DNA from: Pseudomonas typographi
GTDB lineage: Bacteria; Pseudomonadota; Gammaproteobacteria; Pseudomonadales; Pseudomonadaceae
DNA: 64,000 nucleotides
Assembly (NCBI RefSeq): GCF_014694385.1
Contig: NZ_JAAOCA010000001.1
Coordinates: 186,001 to 250,000, forward strand
Direction of reading: 5' to 3'
The position numbers and the translations under genes are program-made. The notes beneath the pieces are model-generated. The model did not search any database, had not been told where the DNA came from, and saw nothing but the letters and a program-made list of their open reading frames with translations. Shown here piece by piece: positions 1-9,149 of this stretch; within the stretch, counting starts at the first letter, position 1; each line of letters starts with the position of its first letter.

Positions 1-1
1 C

Positions 2-397
2 TTCGATGCCGACGCTGAAATCGAGGCGATCCTCACACGCTTCCCGCGCCTGCGGGACCGCATCGACAACCCGGCCGGGCTGCTTTCCGGTGGCGAGCAA
101 CAAATGGTCGCGGTGGGTCGAGGCCTGATGGCCAAACCCAAAATCCTATTGCTCGATGAGCCGTCGCTCGGCTTGTCGCCCGCCATGATCGGCGAGCTGT
201 ACGACGCGCTGGCCGCGCTGCGGGACGAAGGCGTGACCATCCTGCTGGTGGATCAGATGGCCAACCTGGCGCTGCAAGTGGCAGACCGCGCTTATGTGCT
301 GGAAACCGGGACCATCGTCAAAGCCGCCAGTGCCGCAGAATTGCGCGACGACAAAGAACTCGCTGCGGCTTACCTCGGTGAAGGAGTCAGCGTATGA
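2..397 (+). CDS. ABC transporter ATP-binding protein, LivF type (3' part only)
   Basis: The reading frame is open from the left edge, so the N-terminus with the Walker A motif lies outside the window. The visible 131 residues hold the ABC signature region (LLSGGEQQM), Walker B (ILLLDEPSLGL) and the switch region, ending in a short tail (AAAYLGEGVSV). The spacing and the wording 'DEPSLGLSP' are typical of the branched-chain amino acid/urea/amide importers (LivF, UrtE). It would energise import of a small nitrogenous or amino-acid-like solute at the inner membrane. Its stop codon overlaps the start of the amidohydrolase by 4 bp (ATGA), so the two are very likely co-transcribed and the transported solute may be the amidohydrolase's substrate; that link is inference. 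Confidence 0.85.
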   Translation, partial: FDADAEIEAILTRFPRLRDRIDNPAGLLSGGEQQMVAVGRGLMAKPKILLLDEPSLGLSPAMIGELYDALAALRDEGVTILLVDQMANLALQVADRAYVLETGTIVKAASAAELRDDKELAAAYLGEGVSV

Positions 398-1617
398 ACG
401 CTTTGAAGATCATTAATGCGCGGTTTGGCGACGACGATGGCCACTGCGAGTTGTACGTCGAGAACGGCCACTTCGTTGCGGCCTTGAGCGCGGCCGCCAG
501 CCACTGTGAAACCCTCGATCTGCATGGCCAGCTCGTCATGCCCGGCCTGATCGAAACCCACATCCATCTGGACAAGGCCTGCATCATGCAGCGCTGCCAC
601 CTGCAGGAAGGCACGCTGGCTGAAGCGGTGGCCCAGACCCGAGCAGCGAAAGCCGGGTTCACCGAAGAGGATGTTTATCGGCGCGGCGCTCAGGTGCTGG
701 ACAAGGCGATCGTACAAGGCACGACGCACATGCGCACCCACGTCGAACTGGACCCGCAGATCGGCCTGACCGGCTTCAACGCCATTCGCCGTTTGCAGGC
801 CGATTATGCGTGGGCGATCAGCCTGGAAATCTGTGTCTTCCCGCAGGAAGGTTTGCTGAACAATCCGGGGACTGAAGTGCTGTTGTGTCAGGCACTGGAA
901 AGCGGCGCCACGGTTCTCGGCGGCTGCCCGTACATGGACAGCGACCCGCACGGGCAGATCCAGCGCCTGTTCGAACTGGCGACGCGTTACGACTGCGACC
1001 TGGACCTGCACCTGGATTTCGATCTGAACCCCGAAGGCATGACCGTCATGGAAGTCGCACGCTGTACGCAGCTGCATGGCTGGGGCGGACGCGTGACCAT
1101 CGGCCATGTGACCAAGCTCTCCACTTTGCCCAAGGCGCCGCTGACGGTATTGGCCCTGCATCTGGCCAAGGTAGGCGTGCAGGTCACCTGCCTGCCGAGC
1201 ACCGATTTGTTTCTGATGGGGCGCGAGGCGTTCCACAACAAACCCCGAGGGCTGGCGCCACTTGCGCATCTGCAGGCGTGCGGCGTGACCTGTTCGGTGT
1301 CCACCAACAACATCGGCAACCCGTTCACGCCCTATGGCGATGCTTCGCTGATCCGTCAGGCCAACCTGTTCGCCAACGTCAGTCAGATGGGCACGGTGTC
1401 GGAGCTGCTGCAATGCCTGGCCTGGGTCTCCAGCGAATCGGCACGCCTGCTGAGGCTGACCAATTACGGCCTGCTGCCAGGCTGCCGCGCCGACTTCATC
1501 GTTTTCGACGCGCCCTCGCCTGCCGCCGTGATCGCCGAGATCAGCGCGCCGTTGATGGGATTCAAGGGGGGGAGGCAGACGTTTAGTCGCCCGGTGGGGA
1601 AGTTGTTAAAACCCTAG
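394..1617 (+). CDS. amidohydrolase, cytosine deaminase/AtzC-like
   Basis: The 407-residue protein has the layout of metal-dependent amidohydrolases of the cytosine deaminase/N-isopropylammelide hydrolase group: HIHLDK at residues 56-61 (metal ligands H56, H58), H116 in THVELDP, H206 in LHLDF and H238 in IGHVTK. It probably hydrolyses a C-N bond in a cyclic or amide nitrogen compound in the cytoplasm. Where cytosine deaminase has its conserved Asp near the C-terminal end of the barrel, this protein reads STNNIGNPF (302-310), with Asn in that place. Either it belongs to a subgroup with altered metal use or another residue serves. The start is fixed by the ATGA overlap with the ABC ATPase gene. 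Exact substrate unknown. Confidence 0.8.
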   Translation: MNALKIINARFGDDDGHCELYVENGHFVAALSAAASHCETLDLHGQLVMPGLIETHIHLDKACIMQRCHLQEGTLAEAVAQTRAAKAGFTEEDVYRRGAQVLDKAIVQGTTHMRTHVELDPQIGLTGFNAIRRLQADYAWAISLEICVFPQEGLLNNPGTEVLLCQALESGATVLGGCPYMDSDPHGQIQRLFELATRYDCDLDLHLDFDLNPEGMTVMEVARCTQLHGWGGRVTIGHVTKLSTLPKAPLTVLALHLAKVGVQVTCLPSTDLFLMGREAFHNKPRGLAPLAHLQACGVTCSVSTNNIGNPFTPYGDASLIRQANLFANVSQMGTVSELLQCLAWVSSESARLLRLTNYGLLPGCRADFIVFDAPSPAAVIAEISAPLMGFKGGRQTFSRPVGKLLKP

Positions 1618-1689
1618 CAGAAGGGAATTTCGCCTTTGATTCTGGCCGGAGACTTGGCAACCGTGCCCCTGAGCCGAACGCCGTCTTAG

Positions 1690-1778
1690 TGTAGAAGCGC
1701 GCTTGCCCGCGATTGCGTTGTAGCAGCGGATGCATCAGTGACAGGACGATTGCCATCGCGGGCAAGCGCGCTCCTACA
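1690..1778. repeat. REP-type inverted pair
   Basis: Two arms of about 24 bp face each other: 1690-1713 and 1755-1778, the second reading atcgcgggcaagcgcgctcc. This is the familiar Pseudomonas REP sequence, arranged as an inverted pair around a 41-bp spacer. It lies in the 433-bp gap (1618-2050) between the amidohydrolase gene and the convergent gntR gene. The pair may act as a transcription-ending hairpin for both. No gene was seen in this gap. Confidence 0.85.
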
Positions 1779-1820
1779 CCAGCAGCAAGCTTCAAGCTGA
1801 GAGCCGCAAGTCCGTACAGC

Positions 1821-1885
1821 ATCGCGAGCAAGCCCCCTCCCACAAGCTCATGCCGCGCAATTGTGGGAGGGAGCTTACTCGCGAA
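1821..1885. repeat. second REP-type inverted pair, different sequence class
   Basis: Arms at 1821-1844 (starting atcgcgagcaagccccctcc) and 1862-1885 (tgtgggagggagcttactcg) are near-perfect reverse complements with a 17-bp spacer. The sequence is the class common in P. fluorescens-like genomes. It differs from the pair 43 bp upstream. Together they fill most of the intergenic gap. Confidence 0.85.
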
Positions 1886-2050
1886 AAGGCAATCAGGCGA
1901 CCCAGATCACACAGCCCTCGACGCCGGGGTCAGCCTGCTGCTTCTGCCGAAGGCGTGGAAGCGTGGCTTGTGCCGCGATCTGCCGGTACCGGCAGCAAAC
2001 CTGTCAACGCCGTATCACCTGACACACCGCGATCGAAGTCTCGCGCTGTA

Positions 2051-2743
2051 TCAATCACTCAACGCCTCCTTGAGGTTGAACTCCCCGGACACGCGTTCTT
2101 CCAGCGCCAGCTGCCGTTCCAGTTCGTCCAGGTGTTCCAGCATGACCGCGACGGCCTTGGCGTTATCGCCTTTTTCAAGCGCGGTGATGATGTCCTGATG
2201 TTCATCCGAAGCACAGGACGGCACGTCGTTACGCTGATACAGCGCCACGATCAACGAGCTGCGCACCATCAGGTTGCCGAGGATATCGCTGAGCACGGTA
2301 TTGCCGCTGATCTCGCCGAGCAGCAGGTGAAATTCACTCAGCTCGCGGACGATGGCGCGGCGGTCGGTACCGCTGGTGGCTTTGCGCTCGTTGTTCATAT
2401 GGGTGGTGATGCGCGACCGCTGTTTGCGCATGACGGCCGGGGTGATGGCCTCTACAATCGCCCGTTCGATGGCGCGACGGGCACTGAAAATATCTCGCGC
2501 TTCCTTGGCCGTTGGCTGGGCAACCATGGCGCCGCGATTGGCTTCGATGGTCACCACTTTCTGCATCGCCAGCCGCTGTAGCGCTGCCTGCACATGATTG
2601 CGGTTGGCCTGCAAGGTTTCGACAATCTGGGCTTCGACCAACCGGGTGCCAGGCGGCAGGCGATGCTGCGCGATAGCCTTGAACAGCGCATCGGCGATAC
2701 GTTGCACCTCAAGCTGCTTGGCGGTGACAGTGCTCAACCCCAT
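2051..2743 (-). CDS. GntR-family transcriptional regulator, FCD (FadR-type) subgroup
   Basis: This is a 230-residue DNA-binding regulator. The N-terminal winged helix includes the LPPGTRLVEAQIVETL stretch typical of GntR proteins. The C-terminal all-helical FCD ligand domain contains FHLLLGEISGN and a final DEHQDIITALEKGD segment, with Asp/His residues placed to bind metal or ligand. I start at ATG 2743 because a strong ribosome binding site (gaggaaagg) precedes it; the reading frame extends 20 codons further upstream without such a site. It lies 112 bp downstream of the gamma-glutamyltransferase-like gene on the same strand and probably controls that gene and/or the convergent ABC/amidohydrolase genes. 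Confidence 0.88.
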   Translation of the reverse strand: MGLSTVTAKQLEVQRIADALFKAIAQHRLPPGTRLVEAQIVETLQANRNHVQAALQRLAMQKVVTIEANRGAMVAQPTAKEARDIFSARRAIERAIVEAITPAVMRKQRSRITTHMNNERKATSGTDRRAIVRELSEFHLLLGEISGNTVLSDILGNLMVRSSLIVALYQRNDVPSCASDEHQDIITALEKGDNAKAVAVMLEHLDELERQLALEERVSGEFNLKEALSD

Positions 2744-2855
2744 CCTTTCCTCTGTTGTCCAGAAAGCCTCATGCCAACACACACGGCTGCGGGTGGCGGG
2801 CAATCGGCGGCATTATCCGCCAGCCGCCCGCACGCGGCAAATACACGGTTCATGA

Positions 2856-4427
2856 TCAGCCCGCCTGCCCAACGCCGGTGCCCTCGCCGCGCGGATCATG
2901 CATGGCTCGGCGCACACCGTCGGTATCGATGGCGATGACCCCGGCGTGGCCCGTCATGGGGCTGCGGGCAGGAATGATTTCCACCTCATGCCCCAGCGCC
3001 GCAAGGCCCTCAATCGTCGTGGCGCTCATGTCGCCCTCCAGCTTTAGATTGTCGGTGCTGTCGAAAAAGCTGCGGCCCAACAGAAAGCGCGGGGTCTGCA
3101 GGGCCAGATCGATGGGCTGCTGATAGTCGATCAGCTGGGTCGCCAGCACTATCTGCGTCTGCGGCTGGCCATCGCCCCCCTGCGTGCCGAAGAACCAGCG
3201 CCGACCATCGTCCGCAAGGTAGCAGGACGGATTGAGCGTGTGCGCCGGACGCTTGCCGGGCGCCCAGCCGTTGACGTGCTCAGGTTTGGCGTTGAAACCT
3301 GCCGCGCGGTTCTGCCACAGCACACCGGTATCACCGAGGATGCAGCCCGAACCGAAGTCGTGAAAAAGGCTCTGGATCAAGCAGGCCGTCCGACCCTGGG
3401 CATCCGTCGCGGCCATCCACACCGTATCGGCGGAACGCCCCGGCTCGTTCCACGGCGCGGCACGCTGATCATCGATGGCATCGGCGTAATGCCGGATCTG
3501 CGCGTCGTCGAGACTGGCGGCAAAATCCCAGGGATTGATCAGCGGGTCGCACAACTGCTCATTACGTCGCAGCAGGCCCTGTTTGATGGCTTCAACCAGA
3601 TAGTGGTAGTAAAGCGCGCTTCCGTTGCCGACCTGCGCCAGTGGCTTGTGCTGCAGCGCGGCCATGGCCTGCAACGTGTAAAGGCCCTGGCACGGCGGCG
3701 CGACGTTGTAGAGTCGGCCTTCGCGGTAACGTACCGAAATCGGTGCGATTTCGTGGGCCTGCGTGGCGGCGAGATCGGCCGTCGTCAAACCGCAACCGAG
3801 CTGATCGAATGCCTCGCCGAACGCCTGGGCAAGTTTGCCGGTGTAGAAATCCTCGACACCGTGCTTTGCCAGATGACGGAGGGTGTTGGCCAACTCTGGC
3901 TGACGCAGCGTATCGCCCTCGCCTAGCCAGCGCCCATCGGTCTTGCACAGACGGTGCAGGTCCGGTAATTGCTCGATCAGTGGCCGACGCAGGGTTTGCC
4001 AGAACAGTTGCGACTGCGAAATCGGGACGCCCGCATCTGCCACGCTCGCGGCGTCTTCCAATAGGTCGGCCCAACCCAGCCTTGAGTTCCACTCGTGGCG
4101 ACTGATGTTCGCCGCCGTCTGCCAACTCGCCATCGCACCCGCCGTGCTGGCGACCGACGCCGGACCCCGCACGCTGATGGCGCCGCACTCAGGCAAACGC
4201 TGCCCGGCCTGGCCGATCCCCACGATGGTGCGCACCTTGCTGTCGTGGATCATCCAAAGGGCATCCCCGCCCAGACCGGTCATGTGGGGGAACACCGCTG
4301 CCAGCATGGCACTGGCCGCCAGCATCGCATCGATGGCGGTGCCGCCCGCGTCGAGAACCCGCATCCCTGCGGTACTTGCCTGGGCATGGGGCGTGCAAAT
4401 CACGGCACGAGTGGACGTAGCGATCAT
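2856..4427 (-). CDS. gamma-glutamyltransferase/gamma-glutamyl hydrolase family protein
   Basis: The 523-residue protein follows the Ntn-hydrolase gamma-glutamyltransferase fold: the start GGTAIDAMLAASAMLAAVFP and TGLGGDALW (28-58), and a second half beginning at DTVWMAATDAQG. In the family an autocatalytic cut before a Thr makes the nucleophile; here that Thr would be T335. The residues after it (T-V-W) differ from the usual T-T/S-H, so it is closer to the GGT-like acylase/hydrolase subgroup than to classical glutathione GGT. I see no clear signal peptide, so a cytoplasmic location is likely. It may cleave a gamma-glutamyl or acyl-amide intermediate. Its upstream region carries an inverted repeat. 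Confidence 0.85.
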   Translation of the reverse strand: MIATSTRAVICTPHAQASTAGMRVLDAGGTAIDAMLAASAMLAAVFPHMTGLGGDALWMIHDSKVRTIVGIGQAGQRLPECGAISVRGPASVASTAGAMASWQTAANISRHEWNSRLGWADLLEDAASVADAGVPISQSQLFWQTLRRPLIEQLPDLHRLCKTDGRWLGEGDTLRQPELANTLRHLAKHGVEDFYTGKLAQAFGEAFDQLGCGLTTADLAATQAHEIAPISVRYREGRLYNVAPPCQGLYTLQAMAALQHKPLAQVGNGSALYYHYLVEAIKQGLLRRNEQLCDPLINPWDFAASLDDAQIRHYADAIDDQRAAPWNEPGRSADTVWMAATDAQGRTACLIQSLFHDFGSGCILGDTGVLWQNRAAGFNAKPEHVNGWAPGKRPAHTLNPSCYLADDGRRWFFGTQGGDGQPQTQIVLATQLIDYQQPIDLALQTPRFLLGRSFFDSTDNLKLEGDMSATTIEGLAALGHEVEIIPARSPMTGHAGVIAIDTDGVRRAMHDPRGEGTGVGQAG

Positions 4428-4443
4428 GGTATTGAGGCCTTTC

Positions 4444-4479
4444 CTTTGCTAGCTATCTGGATGTTAATTGTTAGCAAAG
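4444..4479. promoter_or_regulatory. inverted repeat upstream of the GGT-like gene, candidate operator
   Basis: Arms CTTTGCTAGC (4444-4453) and GTTAGCAAAG (4470-4479) match at 9 of 10 positions and lie 17-52 bp before the gene's start. This is a good place for a repressor site, and the GntR-type regulator two genes away is the obvious candidate. Binding is inferred. The rest of 4480-4640 shows nothing I can assign. Confidence 0.45.
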
Positions 4480-4640
4480 CAAAAAATATGCCTCCTCCCG
4501 CACGTCAGCCTGGAGACCATGCCCCGGGGGCCCGCGACTACTCACCCTCGATCCGCCGGCGCCAAGTGGCAGCTGCCGTTACGTCAGTGCGTCGAACGCT
4601 TCGGGCTGAATTGCTCCCTGCAGAGTCCGAACAAGCAGCT

Positions 4641-5835
4641 AGGGATGGTCTGAAGTAACGGCCTATTTTTCGGCGACTGGGCCATCGGCGCTTTCAAAAA
4701 CCACAGCTGCTCAAAATCGGTCAAATCTGCCGACCACTTCATGTTTTTTGCTGCTGCGAGTGCCTCGTAGCAGCCATTTTCCCCATTACGGATGCACCTC
4801 TCCCACGCCGCAGAGCAAATGTCGACGCGCCATCCACAGGTTTGACAAGGCGAACAGCGTCACCATTTGAGCTGTGTTCTTCACCAAGCCCCGGAAGCAC
4901 ACTTTGGTATAACCAAACTGGCGCTTGATCACCCGAAATGGATGCTCAACCTTGGCGCGAACCTGAGCTTTGGCTTTCTCGATCTTGCGTATCGCTTTGT
5001 ACAATACGCTGCGTTTTCCATGTTTTTTGTGGCTGCTGCGCCTGGCAGCAACCTGCCAGATGACTTTGCGTCCCGCATGTTCTTTGCGCTTCTCGACACC
5101 GGTATAGCCCGCATCAGCGCAGACCACGTTCTCGGTGCCGTGTAGCAGTTTGTCGACGTGGGTTACATCCGCGACGTTGGCCGCAGTGACCACCACACTG
5201 TGCACCAGCCCTGAGTCCTCGTCGACTCCAATGTGAGCTTTGGCGCGGAAGTAGTACTGGTTGCCCTTCTTGGTCTGATGCATCTCGGGGTCGCGCTTGG
5301 CGTCCTTGTTCTTGGTCGAACTCGGGGCATGCATCAGTGTGGCGTCGACGATGGTGCCCTGGCGCAGCGACAGGCCCTTGTCACCCAGGTAGCCGTTTAT
5401 CACACCCAGAATCCCGGCGGCCAGCTCATGCCTCTCCAGCAGCCGACGGAAGTTGAGAATGGTGGTTTCGTCCGGAATGCGCTCCAGGCTCAGTCCGGCA
5501 AACTGGCGCAGGATGGTCGTCTCGTACAGCGCTTCTTCCATCGCCGGATCGCTGTAACCGGACCAGTTCTGCATGAGGTGAACCCGCAGCATCGCCATCA
5601 ACGGATACGCCGGACGGCCGCCTTCGCCCATCAGGTAATGCGGCTCGATCAATGCGAGCAACCCCTTCCATGGCACAACCCGGTCCATCTCGATCAGGCA
5701 CAGCTCTTTGCGGATCTGCTTGCGCTTACTGGCTTACTCGGCATCGGCGAAGGTCATTTGCTTCATCATCGAAAAGCTCGGCGATTGATGTCCCGGGATT
5801 TTGCCAAATCGGGAAGTCTTTTTCAGGATTTCCTT
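4641..5835 (-). mobile_element. IS5-group insertion sequence
   Basis: The element is about 1.2 kb, the usual IS5-group size. It is defined by its transposase frame and by imperfect ends: aggaaatcctgaaaaagac reading inward from about 5835 and agggatggtctgaag from 4641. The flanking tetranucleotides (ctag on the left, ttaa on the right) both fit the YTAR target of IS5 but are not identical, so no clean target duplication is seen. Ends are therefore approximate to a few bases. It separates an accessory catabolic segment from the conserved parC-parE block. Confidence 0.75.
4786..5766 (-). pseudogene. IS5-family transposase with premature stop at codon 11
   Basis: From the expected ATG at 5766 the protein begins MKQMTFADAE and then meets TAA at 5734-5736, where relatives have a Tyr codon. 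The frame then continues unbroken for another 315 codons. The remainder is complete, with DDE residues in IVDATL, CADAGYTG and KVEHPFRVIK. Translation could restart at ATG 5688 (MDRVVPWKG), giving 300 residues that keep the catalytic core but lose the first 26. Activity is therefore doubtful but not excluded. Confidence 0.85.
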
Positions 5836-5946
5836 AAGAGAAGAGAGCCAACGTGCTCATGGCTGTGTAAGCACGGCCCTGCGCGCTATTTAACGTTCGA
5901 CAGGCGCCGCTGCGTGAATGGTCTGTTGCCGGCCGAGGCGAGCCGC

Positions 5947-6000
5947 GGCAGCAAAAGGCACCGTCAACATTGTGCAGCTAACTTCTGGACCACCACACTA
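5947..6000 (-). repeat. half copy of a palindromic repeat (family also at 43845-44011)
   Basis: Read on the minus strand from 6000, this starts tagtgtggtggtccagaag and matches the right arm of the 43845-44011 element at about 83% over 54 bp, including the internal run ttttgctgccg. Weak similarity may extend to about 5895. The other half is absent; the IS5 element lies just beyond. Its first three bases are the TAG stop codon of the pqiC-like gene. The 5836-5946 stretch otherwise holds nothing recognisable. Confidence 0.7.
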
Positions 6001-6705
6001 GAACCTGAACACTTCCATATCCGTCCTGATCGGCGTGGCCAGGGGGATTTTGGGTTTTTCCGGCGTATCACCCTTGCGCGCTTGCGCCTGGGCCTTACGC
6101 GAACCGTCGGCCACGGCCGGTTGGTTGGCCAACGGCTTCAAGGCAGCGCTCAATTGCTCGGCCAGGCGTTGCAACAGCACACCCTGCGCCTGTACTTGCG
6201 CCGCCGTGCCGCCGGCGTGCTTCTCTTCCAGGTGGACAATCTTGTTGTCACGCACCTGGCCGCGGCGGTCGATCAGGCGCCACTGTGCATCCAGCACCGC
6301 AGGCTGGCCCTTGCCGGAGTCCAGGCGGGTAATCGACAGCAGCACTTGTACGTCAGGTGTGAAGTTGCTGGCGGTGGGCGCCAGCATCACCCGCTGGCTG
6401 TCGAGCCGCCAAGCGAGTTGGCGCAGCAGTAGCTGGTCGATGTCCGCCGACAGGCTACCGGCCCAACGGCCATCGGCCGAGGCGGTCAGGCTACCGTCGT
6501 TCTGGCGCTGCAGCAGGGTTTCCCGCTGTAGGTAATCGGCCACCGAAACCGGGCCCAGTAGCACGGCCATGCCGGCCTGCTTGGGTTGGCCGGGGTTACC
6601 GGAGTCGAGCTGGTAGAGCGCGGCAGGCTGGCGAACGCTGCAACCGGCAAGCCCCAGAACCCCTGTGAGCAACAAAGCGATTGGAAGGCGCAAGAAAGTC
6701 ATCAT
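5998..6705 (-). CDS. PqiC-family (ABC transport auxiliary) lipoprotein
   Basis: The 235-residue protein starts MMTFLRLPIALLL and has a lipobox LAGC, so it is exported and lipid-anchored. The body (YQLDSGNPGQ, then LGPVSVADYLQRETL and LSADIDQLLLRQLAWRL) matches the PqiC/YmbA family, which works with MCE proteins in lipid or solvent transport between membranes. The last 40 residues are low-complexity, charged and Pro/Lys-rich. I chose ATG 6705 because it places the signal sequence at the N-terminus; the open frame runs 29 codons further. No MCE partner (PqiA/B) is adjacent. Its TAG stop is part of a repeat element, so its natural C-terminus may have been changed by that insertion. Confidence 0.8.
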   Translation of the reverse strand: MMTFLRLPIALLLTGVLGLAGCSVRQPAALYQLDSGNPGQPKQAGMAVLLGPVSVADYLQRETLLQRQNDGSLTASADGRWAGSLSADIDQLLLRQLAWRLDSQRVMLAPTASNFTPDVQVLLSITRLDSGKGQPAVLDAQWRLIDRRGQVRDNKIVHLEEKHAGGTAAQVQAQGVLLQRLAEQLSAALKPLANQPAVADGSRKAQAQARKGDTPEKPKIPLATPIRTDMEVFRF

Positions 6706-6880
6706 TCCATCCAGGCGGCCAATACGAGAATGCCGCGGTAACATGCACAGATTAAAACTACACAGCGAGACGATACGCCGCGACAGTGGCATATTGTCCG
6801 TGAATGTACCGCATTTCTCCAGTACCAGACGCCGATTAGGCCGCGCGAAAGATTATTTTCGTGCAGCCCAGGGGCGCAGG

Positions 6881-9142
6881 CTATCCATTTGCCGGTTCGA
6901 CCGCCATTGCATCGACGCGCTGGAAACCCCGCGGCAGTTTATTGCCACGGCGGCCACGCTCACCTTTGTAATGTTCAAGGTCGGCGGGTTTCAACGATAG
7001 GGTACGCTTCCCAGCTTGCAATACAAGGCTCGCACCTTCGGCGATTACCGTAAGGTCGGTCATGTATTCCTCACGGCTGGCGACGCGCTCACCGGCGATG
7101 CCGATGATCTTGTTGCCCTTGCCCTTGGCGAGTTGGGGCAGGTCGGCAATGCGAAAAACCAGCAGTCGCCCTTCGCTGGTTACCGCGGCGAGCCAGTCTT
7201 GCTCGCGGTTGGCCAATGGCCGCGGCGGCATCACCTTGGCGCCGCTGGGCAGGCTCACCAAGGCTTTGCCTGCCTTGTTCTTGGCTTGCAGGTCTTCGCC
7301 TTTGGCTACGAAGCCATAGCCGGCGTCGGAGGCAACCACATACAGGCCATCGTCATCGGGCATCAATACGCATTCGAACTGCGCGCCCGGCGGCGGCGCC
7401 AGCCGGCCCGTCAATGGCTCGCCCTGGCCACGGGCAGACGGCAACGTGTGCGCGGCCACCGAATAGCTACGCCCGGTCGAGTCGATGAACACCGCAAACT
7501 GATTGGAGCGGCCCTGGGCGGCGGTCTTGAAGCCATCCCCGGCCTTGTAGGACAGCCCGGTGGCGTCGATGTCATGGCCCTTGGCGCAGCGCACCCAGCC
7601 TTTTTCCGAGAGCACCACGGTCACAGGCTCAGTGGGCATCAGCTCGTTGTCGGCCAGGGCCTTGGCCTCGGCACGCTCGACGATCGGCGAGCGACGGGCG
7701 TCGCCGTAGGTCTTGGCATCAGCCAGCAGCTCGTTGCGCATCAGTTTTTTCAGCTTCGGTTCACTGGCCAGCAACGCCAGCAACTGATCGCGCTCCCGGG
7801 CCAGCGCCGCTTGCTCGTCGCGGATTCGCATTTCCTCAAGCCGCGCCAATTGCCGCAGGCGGGTGTCGAGGATGTAGTCGGCTTGCACCTCGGACAAGGC
7901 GAAACGCTCGATGAGCTTGGCCTTGGGATGCTCCTCGGTACGGATGATATGGATCACTTCATCCAGGTTGAGGTAGGCCACCAGCAAACCTTCGAGCAGG
8001 TGCAGGCGGCGCTCGACCTTGTCGAGGCGGAACTGCAGGCGCCGGCGCACCGTGCGCATGCGGAACTCAAGCCACTCCTGCAGCAGCGCGCGCAGGTTCT
8101 TCACCTGCGGCCGGCCGTCCAGGCCGATAATGTTGATATTGACCCGGTAGCTGGTTTCCAGGTCCGTGGTGGCGAACAGGTGTTGCATCAGCCCATCGAC
8201 GTCAACCCGGTTCGAGCGCGCGATGATCACGATGCGGCAGGGGTTTTCGTGGTCCGATTCATCCCGCAGGTCGGCCACCATCGGCAGCTTCTTGGCCTGC
8301 ATCTGCGCGGCGATCTGCTCGAGCACCTTGGCCCCGGACACCTGATGCGGCAACGCGGTGATCACGATATCGCCGTCTTCGACGCGGTACACCGCGCGCA
8401 TACGCACCGAACCGCGTCCGTTTTCGTAGAGTTTCAGCAGTTCGCTGCGCGGCGTGATGATCTCCGCTTCGGTCGGGTAGTCCGGGCCGGGGATGTGCTC
8501 GCACAGTTGTTCGACCGTGGCCTTGGGCTCGTCGAGCAGGCGCACGCACGCGGCAGCCACTTCACGCAGGTTATGCGGCGGTACGTCGGTCGCCATGCCC
8601 ACGGCGATGCCGGTGGTACCGTTGAGCAATATGTTGGGCAAGCGTGCCGGCAGCACCGCCGGTTCGTCCAGCGTGCCATCGAAGTTCGGCACCCAATCCG
8701 CCGTGCCCTGGCCCAGTTCGCTGAGCAGCACCTCGGAATAACGCGACAGCCGTGCTTCGGTGTAGCGCATGGCGGCGAACGATTTCGGATCGTCCGGCGC
8801 ACCCCAGTTGCCTTGGCCGTCGACCAGCGTATAGCGATAGCTGAACGGCTGGGCCATCAACACCATGGCCTCGTAGCAAGCCGAATCGCCGTGGGGGTGG
8901 AACTTACCGAGCACATCACCCACGGTACGGGCCGATTTCTTATGCTTGGCGTCGGCATCCAGGCCCAGTTCGCTCATGGCGTACACAATGCGGCGCTGCA
9001 CGGGCTTGAGGCCATCGCCGATGTGCGGCAATGCCCGGTCCATGATCACGTACATCGAATAGTTGAGGTAGGCCTGTTCGGTGAAGTCAGCCAGCGAGCG
9101 GCGTTCCACACCGTCCAGGCTGAGATCCAGGGAGTTGCTCAT
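6881..9142 (-). CDS. parC: DNA topoisomerase IV subunit A
   Basis: The full-length (753 residues) type IIA topoisomerase A subunit cuts and rejoins DNA to separate linked daughter chromosomes. The catalytic Tyr is Y127 with R126 before it ([11 protein letters not shown]). The quinolone-resistance region reads [10 protein letters not shown], with Ser87 and Glu91, the usual susceptible-type residues in Pseudomonas. The C-terminal beta-pinwheel holds the [19 protein letters not shown] repeat region. It lies 7 bp after the retropepsin-like gene, with a GAGG ribosome site in the gap, and one operon with parE two genes upstream is likely. Confidence 0.98.
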   Translation of the reverse strand: MSNSLDLSLDGVERRSLADFTEQAYLNYSMYVIMDRALPHIGDGLKPVQRRIVYAMSELGLDADAKHKKSARTVGDVLGKFHPHGDSACYEAMVLMAQPFSYRYTLVDGQGNWGAPDDPKSFAAMRYTEARLSRYSEVLLSELGQGTADWVPNFDGTLDEPAVLPARLPNILLNGTTGIAVGMATDVPPHNLREVAAACVRLLDEPKATVEQLCEHIPGPDYPTEAEIITPRSELLKLYENGRGSVRMRAVYRVEDGDIVITALPHQVSGAKVLEQIAAQMQAKKLPMVADLRDESDHENPCRIVIIARSNRVDVDGLMQHLFATTDLETSYRVNINIIGLDGRPQVKNLRALLQEWLEFRMRTVRRRLQFRLDKVERRLHLLEGLLVAYLNLDEVIHIIRTEEHPKAKLIERFALSEVQADYILDTRLRQLARLEEMRIRDEQAALARERDQLLALLASEPKLKKLMRNELLADAKTYGDARRSPIVERAEAKALADNELMPTEPVTVVLSEKGWVRCAKGHDIDATGLSYKAGDGFKTAAQGRSNQFAVFIDSTGRSYSVAAHTLPSARGQGEPLTGRLAPPPGAQFECVLMPDDDGLYVVASDAGYGFVAKGEDLQAKNKAGKALVSLPSGAKVMPPRPLANREQDWLAAVTSEGRLLVFRIADLPQLAKGKGNKIIGIAGERVASREEYMTDLTVIAEGASLVLQAGKRTLSLKPADLEHYKGERGRRGNKLPRGFQRVDAMAVEPANG

Positions 9143-9149
9143 GCAAGCC

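Noticed and set aside
4468..4653. 61-codon frame between the GGT-like gene and the IS
   Set aside because: No ribosome site, composition unlike a protein, and it runs into the IS end.
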